Below, one piece after another: positions 14,350-21,573 of a DNA stretch of 22,502 nt. The notes below the pieces were generated by a model, which saw nothing but the letters and a program-made list of their open reading frames with translations, did no database searches and was not told where the DNA came from. Source of the DNA: a virus. Every line of letters begins with the position of its first letter. Position 1 is the stretch's first letter. The translations under genes were made by a program, and so were the position numbers. The stretch lies in the IMG/VR virus record IMGVR_UViG_3300030108_004730, positions 1-22,502 of that record; one strand, written 5' to 3'.

Positions 14350-15057
14350 ATGAAAATCTCTGAAGATGTTCTAAAGACCAAAGGTATAGCTTATGTGCAA
14401 AAGTTTGACTATGATCATCTAGACAAAACTGCCCGTAATGGAAAAAGGCATTATCAAACACCTGATGGAAGGACGGTGCCGTCGGTAACCACTATTTTAT
14501 CTGCCACCAAAGACATGACACATTTACACGCATGGCGAAAAAGAATTGGCGAGGCAAAAGCTCAGCAAATCACCACAGAGTCAGCAAACATAGGCACAGT
14601 GATGCACCGTAGTCTTGAAAAGCACGTGAAGGGGGAGGACCGAACTCCTGGATCAAATCTTATACAACAGAAAGCTCATGGTATGGCCAATGTTATTATT
14701 GATAATGGACTGAATGATGTCACTGAGGTTTGGGGATCAGAAGTGTCATTGCACTATCCTGAGCTTTATGCCGGCACAACAGACCTGGTTGGTGTTTACA
14801 AAGGAGAACCTGCCATCATGGATTTTAAACAAGCTCGTAGATTAAAAAAGAAGGAATGGGTAGAAGATTATTATCTCCAACTGGTTGCATACGCAGAAGC
14901 ACATAACAAACAGTATGACACGCAAATTAGAAATGGGCGTATCTTTATTTGCACACAAGCCAATGAATATCAAACATTTGAAATTGACAACTATGATCAC
15001 TGGGTTGCCAAATGGTATGGTAAACTAGAAGAATACTACAAAAAAGTCCTTGATTAA
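14350..15057 (+). CDS. PD-(D/E)XK (RecB-like) exonuclease
   Basis: 235 residues from ATG 14350 (MKISEDVLKT); an ATG at 14332 would add six residues and abut the divergent gene. RecB-type nuclease motifs are in order: GTVMHRSLE (82-90, G-x3-H), YAGTTDLVG (140-148, with the metal-binding Asp at 145), IMDFKQ (156-161, D-x-K) and YYLQLVAYAEA (174-184, Q-x3-Y). SVTTIL (45-50) is also typical of this phage family. It probably degrades or trims DNA during recombination or host DNA breakdown. It lies between two radical SAM genes. No strong ribosome binding site is present. Confidence 0.8.
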   Translation: MKISEDVLKTKGIAYVQKFDYDHLDKTARNGKRHYQTPDGRTVPSVTTILSATKDMTHLHAWRKRIGEAKAQQITTESANIGTVMHRSLEKHVKGEDRTPGSNLIQQKAHGMANVIIDNGLNDVTEVWGSEVSLHYPELYAGTTDLVGVYKGEPAIMDFKQARRLKKKEWVEDYYLQLVAYAEAHNKQYDTQIRNGRIFICTQANEYQTFEIDNYDHWVAKWYGKLEEYYKKVLD

Positions 15058-15060
15058 ATA
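15053..15060 (+). promoter_or_regulatory. T4-type late promoter octamer
   Basis: ATTAAATA overlaps the stop codon of the nuclease gene. The predicted start of transcription, 15066, is 1 nt before the next ATG. Confidence 0.55.
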
Positions 15061-15066
15061 ACACTA

Positions 15067-16191
15067 ATGAAGACAGAACCGGACAAATTCTGTAAGGCTC
15101 CTTTTCGTAGTCTTGTGGTTGACAACGATGGAACATTGTTGCCATGTTGTGAATTTATAAGAGATGAATCTTCGCTACCACAATATAAAATATGGGAGTT
15201 TGAAAAATACAAGGCAGACACTTCCCTACGGCAAAAAATGCTTGATGGTCATATAGATGGTGGGTGTGCTTATTGCATTAAAAGAGAAGACAACGGCATA
15301 AACAGGAGACAGCATCACAGTAGGTTGTTTAAAGAAACTTATGAATCATTCACCCCAAATACTTTTGATGTAGGACATTTTGAACTAAGACTTGGAAATT
15401 TTTGTAATTTAAAATGTGCTTATTGTGGACCGTATGCCAGTTCACAATGGTCTGCTGAGGCAAAAAAATACAAAGATAAATTTGCAAAATTTAGTATTGG
15501 ATCTCTCAAATCAGATTATGATTGGGTAATGGATGAAGGGAATAAAAAATTTATTAAAGACACCTTAAAAAATTGTATATCTGCACATTTTGGAGGAGGC
15601 GAACCTTTTATCAATCCTTTTATAAATGACTTTCTAAAACAAATACCACTAGAATCCAATCTTGCATTTAGTACCAATGGTACAAAACTTCCTAATAATA
15701 CTTTAGCCCTCTTACAGAATAGGCCTAATCTTAAAATCCATATCAGTATAGATGGTATTGGTGAACACAACGATTATATACGAAGCGGTAGCTCATGGAA
15801 AGACATAGAGAATAATGTAACAAAATTAAAAGAAAGAAAAATAGATTTTATGTTTTACTATCTACTTCAACACACCTCCCTTTTTACATTTCGTCATGTA
15901 TACGAATATTGTGTAAAAAATGACATACAACTTGAAATTGGTGAGATATATAATGGATCTGTTGACGGGTCAGGACATCTCACTTTAATGAGTGCAAAAC
16001 AGAATGACGTTGATAGATTAAAGAAATGGCTTTCTACAATCAACTCTCCAAATATTAAAGTAGTAGATAATTGGTTAGAAAAATACGAATACAACGCCAA
16101 ACTACATGATAGATTTAAACAGTATTTCGCCATGTTAGATAGTGTAAGAGGAACAAATTTTGTCAAAACGTTCAATCCTTGCTGGACATAA
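15067..16191 (+). CDS. radical SAM protein with N-terminal SPASM-like cysteine region (2)
   Basis: 374 residues. The catalytic cluster is C113-x3-C-x2-C120 (NFCNLKCAYCGPY), with GGGEPF at 176-181 and FSTNGT near 200. The first 70 residues carry FCKAPFRSLVVDNDGTLLPCC (C9, C27, C28) and GGCAYCIKRE (C67, C70), an arrangement closely like a SPASM domain but placed at the N-terminus. This fixes the start, since C9 is only 8 residues in. It shares its order of modules with the minus-strand radical SAM gene upstream, but the two are quite diverged. The substrate is unknown; SPASM proteins often modify peptides, and a target in this window would be a guess. Its stop lies inside the next late octamer. 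Confidence 0.82.
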   Translation: MKTEPDKFCKAPFRSLVVDNDGTLLPCCEFIRDESSLPQYKIWEFEKYKADTSLRQKMLDGHIDGGCAYCIKREDNGINRRQHHSRLFKETYESFTPNTFDVGHFELRLGNFCNLKCAYCGPYASSQWSAEAKKYKDKFAKFSIGSLKSDYDWVMDEGNKKFIKDTLKNCISAHFGGGEPFINPFINDFLKQIPLESNLAFSTNGTKLPNNTLALLQNRPNLKIHISIDGIGEHNDYIRSGSSWKDIENNVTKLKERKIDFMFYYLLQHTSLFTFRHVYEYCVKNDIQLEIGEIYNGSVDGSGHLTLMSAKQNDVDRLKKWLSTINSPNIKVVDNWLEKYEYNAKLHDRFKQYFAMLDSVRGTNFVKTFNPCWT

Positions 16192-16194
16192 ATA
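16187..16194 (+). promoter_or_regulatory. T4-type late promoter octamer
   Basis: CATAAATA includes the stop codon of the radical SAM gene. The predicted start is 16200, 3 nt before the tail-fibre ATG at 16203. Confidence 0.6.
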
Positions 16195-16202
16195 ACTGCA
16201 TT

Positions 16203-17822
16203 ATGCCGATAGTACAGATATCAAGAATACAGCACAGACGTGGAAAACGCACGGATCTGCCACAGTTGGCGGCAGGTGAACTGGGTTGGGTAATTGATGA
16301 ACAAAGACTCTTTATAGGAAACGGTACAGTAGCCGACGGTGCCCCAGCAGTGGGAAATACAGAGATTGTAACATCTGGTAGTTCAGGATTTACAACCGCA
16401 TTAACTTACACTTATAAAGGATACCTAGGAGATTCAACTCCAATTATCACAGGCGCATCCGGCGATGTCAGTAGAACATTACAACAAGTTTTAGATGATA
16501 GAGTATCTGTTAAGGCCTTTGATGCAAAAGGCGATAATTCAACTGATGATACTTCCGCAATACAAAGGGCAATAGACGAATTATATTCAGACACAGACCA
16601 AGATGATACAAGAGCAAGACGAACATTGTTTTTTCCTGCAGGTGTGTATAAGATTACATCTGCACTGACCATTCCTCCTTTTGCTCACCTAGTTGGAGAA
16701 GGGCCTGACAAAACAATTATAAGCAATTCAGGCGCAACAAATGCCGTGGCTGTAACTGAGGACGACGACGGAAATGTATATGGTTCCATTGGGTCAGCTT
16801 CTGCGACAACGCCTACACAAATACATATCACAGGTATCACGTTTAAAAATACTGTGGCATATGGCGGAATTAGTATTGATAATGCAACAAACATGTTTTT
16901 CAATAATTGTAAGTTTCAAGGATCATATACTTCTGGCGGTACTGATAATTCAAATTCTAAGGGAGTAACCGTAAGATCTACGACCGCACTTCCTTGTTCA
17001 AAAATTATTTTTAATCAATGCCAATTTACAAAATTTGCACGACTTGTGGATTTTAGTTTTGATGTTACAAATGTAAGGTTTACTAATTGTGACTTCAGTG
17101 TGGCATTCTATGGTGCCATATTTGGTGAATCAGTTGACGGATCAACAAATGGTTTAACCATAGGGCCAAGAGATATTCAGTTTAATGGGAACAGCTGGTC
17201 GACAATAGGGCAACAAGCAATTTATGTGAAACAAACCAGTACGACTACGGGAAGTCAAACCAGAAATGTAATCAGCTATGGAAACTGGTATTCCGAAACT
17301 GTTGCTAATAATTTCGAAGGCGTGAATAGTATAAATGAAGTGCCGGTATTGCAATTTGATAATGACGAGTGTACTTCCATACTAGATTTCTTTGAAAGGA
17401 CAGACCAAAGGGATACTAATTTTGGTGACTCGACAGATCCATCAAACACTCCACCAGAGGTTCAAGGAATTGGTTTACATAGGAAAGCGGTTAGACAAAT
17501 TACTTTATCAGACAACACATCGTCGGCCACCGATACCGGAATATATCTTCCAGGATTTACTGATAAGGGGGTACGGATAACCTATAAAATGAATAGAGGC
17601 GCCAAGTATAGAACAGGTGTATTCACAATCAGTGCGGCAGGTGAACTATGCACACATAACGATGACTTTGAAGAAACATCTGATGTTGGTGTAACACTAT
17701 CAGCAAAAACATCGGACGGTGACTCAACCGCTGGTAATGATACAATTCGTGTTCAATATACTACGACTTCTGACTCATCTACAGATGTTACGATGGAATA
17801 TCAAATAGAAATCTTAGTTTAA
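16203..17822 (+). CDS. tail fibre/spike-like protein with pectate-lyase-type beta-helix
   Basis: 539 residues from ATG 16203. IQHRRGKRTDLPQLAAGELGW (9-29) and DEQRLFIGNG (32-41) form the Mtd-N-like virion-anchor module common to marine phage fibres. VSVKAFDAKGDNSTDDTSAIQRAI (101-124) and TLFFPAGVYKITSALTI (141-157) are the start of a pectate-lyase-3/GH28-type beta-helix. The repeated NxxFNNCKF/ITFKN-type turns from about 215 to 330 are its rungs. The last roughly 110 residues are a beta-rich C-terminal domain. Likely role: host surface or polysaccharide recognition, perhaps with glycan-cleaving activity; no catalytic residues could be assigned. A TTG at 16179 would extend the N-terminus by eight residues but falls within the preceding gene and before the octamer. 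Confidence 0.8.
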   Translation: MPIVQISRIQHRRGKRTDLPQLAAGELGWVIDEQRLFIGNGTVADGAPAVGNTEIVTSGSSGFTTALTYTYKGYLGDSTPIITGASGDVSRTLQQVLDDRVSVKAFDAKGDNSTDDTSAIQRAIDELYSDTDQDDTRARRTLFFPAGVYKITSALTIPPFAHLVGEGPDKTIISNSGATNAVAVTEDDDGNVYGSIGSASATTPTQIHITGITFKNTVAYGGISIDNATNMFFNNCKFQGSYTSGGTDNSNSKGVTVRSTTALPCSKIIFNQCQFTKFARLVDFSFDVTNVRFTNCDFSVAFYGAIFGESVDGSTNGLTIGPRDIQFNGNSWSTIGQQAIYVKQTSTTTGSQTRNVISYGNWYSETVANNFEGVNSINEVPVLQFDNDECTSILDFFERTDQRDTNFGDSTDPSNTPPEVQGIGLHRKAVRQITLSDNTSSATDTGIYLPGFTDKGVRITYKMNRGAKYRTGVFTISAAGELCTHNDDFEETSDVGVTLSAKTSDGDSTAGNDTIRVQYTTTSDSSTDVTMEYQIEILV

Positions 17823-17866
17823 CCAAAATATATAAAATTTCATAGCCTAATATACTACTTAAATCG

Positions 17867-17957
17867 TAGGTTGTGATAATTAAATCCGTAGACAAAAAAA
17901 CTTTTTTATCGTAATATAAGCATAAAATAAAATTGCAAAACGACAACCTAGTTTTGC
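17867..17957 (+). promoter_or_regulatory. structured region upstream of nrdA: inverted repeat and loop-complementary hairpin
   Basis: The 240-nt stretch 17823-18062 holds no convincing gene. GCAAAAC (17935-17941) and GTTTTGC (17951-17957) form a perfect 7-bp hairpin with a 9-nt loop GACAACCTA. TAGGTTGT at 17867-17874 is the exact complement of ACAACCTA in that loop (17943-17950), so a pseudoknot or an alternative long-range stem could form if one transcript spans both. A CTGT-TATG-ACAG mini-hairpin follows at 17957-17968. No known riboswitch class was recognised. Confidence 0.45.
17889..17917 (+). promoter_or_regulatory. sigma70-like promoter for nrdAB (early-type)
   Basis: TAGACA (17889-17894, 5 of 6 matches to -35) and TAATAT (17912-17917, 4 of 6 to -10) are separated by exactly 17 nt. 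The predicted start is near 17924, upstream of the hairpin. Nucleotide-metabolism genes are usually early/middle genes read by unmodified host RNA polymerase, which fits. Confidence 0.4.
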
Positions 17958-18007
17958 TGTTATGACAGGTGAAAAAAATTTGGAAAAACTTAATAAACTA
18001 ACTTTTA

Positions 18008-18015
18008 GATAAATA
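18008..18015 (+). promoter_or_regulatory. T4-type late octamer upstream of nrdA
   Basis: GATAAATA would start transcription near 18021, giving a 42-nt leader to the ATG at 18063. It overlaps the in-frame ATG at 18015, an argument against that codon as the start on this transcript. Confidence 0.4.
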
Positions 18016-18062
18016 TGGATACACAAACAAAGACAATCAAAACAAAAAATAAAAAAGTAATA

Positions 18063-20444
18063 ATGCCGAACACCAACTCTAGTACAATCAAAGTTCAAAA
18101 AAGAGATGGTAGGCTAGAACCACTCGACATTAATAAAATTCATTTCGTGGTTGAAGAGGCCTGCGAAGGACTCTCCGGTGTGTCTTCGTCTCAGATTGAG
18201 ATGAATGCTAACATTCAATTCTATGATGGCATGACAACTAAAGATATTCAAAATGTTTTGGTTCGCTCCGCAAATGATTTAATAAGTTTAGAAGCTCCAA
18301 ATTATCAATATGCCGCGGCAAGGCTTTTGTCATATGATGTAAGAAAGGAAGCACACGGCCAATATGAATATATTCCATTATTAAAATTAGTTTTAAGAAA
18401 TATCCGATTGGGTGTGTATGACAAAGGTATAGTAGACAAGTACACAACTAGTGATATAAAAAGATTCAACACATGGATAAGAAGAGATAGAGACTTAAAT
18501 TTCACTTACGCAGGATTAAGACAAATTGTAGACAAATATCTTGTGCAGGATAGAAGCACAGGACAGTTGTATGAAACTCCGCAGGACATGTACATGATGA
18601 TTGCGGCAACTTTGTTTGCAGACTATCCAACAAAATCAAGAATGTCTTATGTAAAAAAATACTACGATGCAATCTCTCAACACAAAATTAATATTCCAAC
18701 ACCGGTAATGGCAGGAGTGAGAACACCTATAAGACAATTTGCTTCGTGCGTTCTTGTAGACAGCGATGACACTTTGCCAAGTATCTTTTCAAGTGATATG
18801 GCAATAGGTTTGTATGTTGCCAGAAGAGCAGGTATAGGAATTAATGCAGGACGTATCAGAGGAATAAATTCTAAAATAAGAGGTGGGGAGGTCCAACACA
18901 CAGGAGTCATTCCGTTCCTTAAAAAATTCGAATCAACTGTGAGATGTTGTACACAGAATGGTGTGCGTGGTGGAAATGCAACCGTACACTTTCCTATATG
19001 GCATCCGGAGATCGAAGACATACTGGTTCTAAAAAACAACAAAGGCACAGAGGACAACAGAGTGAGACGGATGGATTATTCTGTGCAAATATCAAAACTG
19101 TTTTATGAAAGATTTATGAACGAAGAAGATATCAGTTTGATATCTCCACACATGGCACCAGGATTATATGAAGCGTTTGGCACAGAAGAGTTTGATGACT
19201 TATATTTGAAATACGAGCAAGACAAAACAATTCCAAAAAAAACTGTACCGGCACAAGACTTGTTTTTTGATTTGCTTAAAGAAAGAGCAGAAACTGGTCG
19301 TATCTATATCATGAATATAGATCATGCAAATTCCCATAGTTCATTCAAAGACAAAGTGTCAATGTCAAACCTTTGCCAAGAGATCACATTGCCAACAACA
19401 CCCATACAGCACATAGACGACGACAATGGTGAAATAGCACTATGTATTTTGTCAGCAATAAATGTTGGTGGCCTAAAAGATTTGAACGAGTTGGAAAATT
19501 TATGTGACCTGAGTGTTAGGGCATTGGATCAAATCATAGATTATCAAGATTATCCTGTGAAGGCGGCTGAGGTAAGCACAAAGAAAAGAAGAAGTTTAGG
19601 AATAGGTTATATCGGACTTGCACATTATCTTGCCAAGAACGGTGTGAAGTATTCAGATCCAAAGGCATGGGAGTTGGTTGATAGATTATCTGAAGCATTC
19701 CAATACAATTTGTTGAGAGCAAGTTGTAATCTTGCTGAAGAAAAAGGCAAATGTGAAATGTTTGATAGAACAAAATATGCTGACGGACAATTACCCATCG
19801 ATCATTACAAAAAAGAGATAGACGAAATAGTGCCACACAAACAAAGAATGGCATGGGAGAGCTTGAGGAAAGATATTGCCAAACATGGATTAAGGCATTC
19901 AACATTATCAGCACAAATGCCGTCTGAAAGTTCTTCAGTTGTCAGCAACGAAACAAATGGCATAGAACCTCCAAGAGCACTGCTTTCGATTAAAAAATCT
20001 AAAAAAGGTCCACTAAAACAGATAGTTCCAGGCTTTCCTAAATTAAAGAATGATTACACTCTGCTTTGGGACATGCCTAGTAACGAAGGTTATATTAATG
20101 TGGTTGCCATGATGCAAAAATATTTCGATCAAGCAATATCAGGAAATTGGAGTTATAACCCATTAAAATTTGAAAACAATGAGGTACCATTATCAGAAAT
20201 GGCACAAGATATGTTAACAACTTACAAGTTTGGTTGGAAAACATCTTATTACCAAAACACTTATGACTTCAAAGGTGAAGAAGAAGATCTTCAACCGGCT
20301 GGCATAAGCACTGCCCAAGAGGATGAAGGAGAGGACGTGATACTAGAGCCTGAAAATCCAACATATGTAAATGGGGTAAATGGATCTCAGAAGATAAGTA
20401 CAACCGCGGGCGAAGAAGGTGAGTGTGAAGCCTGTACAATTTAA
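18063..20444 (+). CDS. nrdA: ribonucleoside-diphosphate reductase, class Ia, alpha subunit
   Basis: 793 residues from ATG 18063 (MPNTNSSTIKVQKRDG); an in-frame ATG at 18015 would add 16 Lys-rich residues. It aligns along its length with E. coli NrdA: ATP-cone (KVQKRDGRLEPLDINKIH), FASCVL with the first redox Cys (C229), RAGIGINAGRIR, NGVRGGNATV, MSNLCQE with N436, C438 and E440, LCILSAINVGG with C461, PSESSSVVSNETNGIEPPR, and the radical-transfer YYQNT. The C-terminal redox pair is CEAC (C788-x2-C791) rather than the C-x4-C of E. coli. It reduces ribonucleoside diphosphates to deoxy forms with NrdB, supplying dNTPs for phage DNA. nrdB follows after 15 nt. Confidence 0.97.
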   Translation: MPNTNSSTIKVQKRDGRLEPLDINKIHFVVEEACEGLSGVSSSQIEMNANIQFYDGMTTKDIQNVLVRSANDLISLEAPNYQYAAARLLSYDVRKEAHGQYEYIPLLKLVLRNIRLGVYDKGIVDKYTTSDIKRFNTWIRRDRDLNFTYAGLRQIVDKYLVQDRSTGQLYETPQDMYMMIAATLFADYPTKSRMSYVKKYYDAISQHKINIPTPVMAGVRTPIRQFASCVLVDSDDTLPSIFSSDMAIGLYVARRAGIGINAGRIRGINSKIRGGEVQHTGVIPFLKKFESTVRCCTQNGVRGGNATVHFPIWHPEIEDILVLKNNKGTEDNRVRRMDYSVQISKLFYERFMNEEDISLISPHMAPGLYEAFGTEEFDDLYLKYEQDKTIPKKTVPAQDLFFDLLKERAETGRIYIMNIDHANSHSSFKDKVSMSNLCQEITLPTTPIQHIDDDNGEIALCILSAINVGGLKDLNELENLCDLSVRALDQIIDYQDYPVKAAEVSTKKRRSLGIGYIGLAHYLAKNGVKYSDPKAWELVDRLSEAFQYNLLRASCNLAEEKGKCEMFDRTKYADGQLPIDHYKKEIDEIVPHKQRMAWESLRKDIAKHGLRHSTLSAQMPSESSSVVSNETNGIEPPRALLSIKKSKKGPLKQIVPGFPKLKNDYTLLWDMPSNEGYINVVAMMQKYFDQAISGNWSYNPLKFENNEVPLSEMAQDMLTTYKFGWKTSYYQNTYDFKGEEEDLQPAGISTAQEDEGEDVILEPENPTYVNGVNGSQKISTTAGEEGECEACTI

Positions 20445-20459
20445 CAAAAATTATTAATT

Positions 20460-21560
20460 ATGAGTAAGACTGTTTTTAACCAGAAGGATATCGATTTCAC
20501 TAAACAACCTATGTTTTTTGGTGAAGATGGTGGTGTGCAAAGATATGACACTTTCAAATATCCTCAATTTGACAAACTGAACCAAACAATGATAGGTTAC
20601 TTTTGGAGACCGGAAGAAGTGTCATTACAAAAAGATAGAGCAGACTTTCAAACTTTCAGACCAGAGCAAAAACACATATTCACATCTAACTTAAAATATC
20701 AAACACTGTTGGACAGTGTGCAAGGCAGAGGACCAAGCCTTATGTTCTTGCCATACGTTTCAAATCCAGAACTTGAAGGTTGCATTGTAACTTGGGATTT
20801 TTTTGAAGCAATACATTCACGTTCCTACACACATATCATGAAGAATGTTTACCCTGACCCAAGTGAAGTGTTTGACACAATTTTGAATGATAAAGAAATA
20901 TTGAAAAGAGCAAAATCGGTCACAGGCGAGTATGACAAGTTTGGTAAGATGGCAGAAGATTATTTTGTAAAGGGCAAAGGCGAGATAATAGATTTGAAAA
21001 GGCAATTGTATCTTGCGATGATGACAGTAAATTTACTAGAAGGTTTGCGTTTTTACATTTCATTTGCTTGTACATTTGCATTTGGTGAACTAAAACTCAT
21101 GGAAGGTTCTGCAAAAATACTTTCTTTAATTGCAAGAGACGAGGCAACTCATCTTAATTTATCAACACATGTATTGAAGGCATGGTACAAAGGCGATGAT
21201 CCGGAAATGACAAAAGCAATTAAAGGAACTGAAAAAACTGTTATACAAATGTTCAAAGATTGTGTTGAAGAAGAAAAAGCATGGGCAAAACATTTGTTCA
21301 AAGATGGATCAATTATCGGACTTAACGAAAGATTACTAGGTTCTTATGTTGAATGGACGGCGAACAAACGTCTTAGAGCATTGGGCTTTGATCCATTGTA
21401 CGACGTACCAGCATCACAAAATCCACTTCCATGGACACAGCACTGGCTGTCTAGCAAAGGTATGCAGGTGGCTCCGCAGGAGACAGAAGTAGAGTCGTAT
21501 ATTGTTGGTGGCATCAAACAAGATGTCAAAAAAGGCCAATTCAGTAAATTTAAACTTTAA
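20460..21560 (+). CDS. nrdB: ribonucleoside-diphosphate reductase, class Ia, beta subunit
   Basis: 366 residues, aligned throughout with E. coli NrdB. The di-iron ligands are all present: D85 (LLDSVQGR), E116 and H119 (FEAIHSRSY), E194 (LEGLRFY), E228 and H231 (ARDEATH). Y123 is the radical tyrosine, so this is a class Ia, Y-radical enzyme. The C-terminus (ending VKKGQFSKFKL) would dock on NrdA. No strong ribosome binding site precedes the ATG, only an A/T-rich 15-nt gap. It is intact, with no intein or intron, and is followed 13 nt later by the cytochrome b gene with no terminator between them. Confidence 0.97.
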   Translation: MSKTVFNQKDIDFTKQPMFFGEDGGVQRYDTFKYPQFDKLNQTMIGYFWRPEEVSLQKDRADFQTFRPEQKHIFTSNLKYQTLLDSVQGRGPSLMFLPYVSNPELEGCIVTWDFFEAIHSRSYTHIMKNVYPDPSEVFDTILNDKEILKRAKSVTGEYDKFGKMAEDYFVKGKGEIIDLKRQLYLAMMTVNLLEGLRFYISFACTFAFGELKLMEGSAKILSLIARDEATHLNLSTHVLKAWYKGDDPEMTKAIKGTEKTVIQMFKDCVEEEKAWAKHLFKDGSIIGLNERLLGSYVEWTANKRLRALGFDPLYDVPASQNPLPWTQHWLSSKGMQVAPQETEVESYIVGGIKQDVKKGQFSKFKL

Positions 21561-21573
21561 TATTATTTAAAAT

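Noticed and set aside
17962-18012. 16-codon ORF (MTGEKNLEKLNKLTFR) in the nrdA leader, a possible leader peptide.
   Set aside because: No ribosome binding site or regulatory codon run. Length is within chance expectation for A-rich sequence.
21561-21573. Possible phage/host junction or assembly chimera just before cytochrome b.
   Set aside because: There is no repeat, att-like site or change in codon style that I can see, and the spacing is that of an operon. It cannot be fully excluded without reads, so it is kept as the refutation test for that finding.
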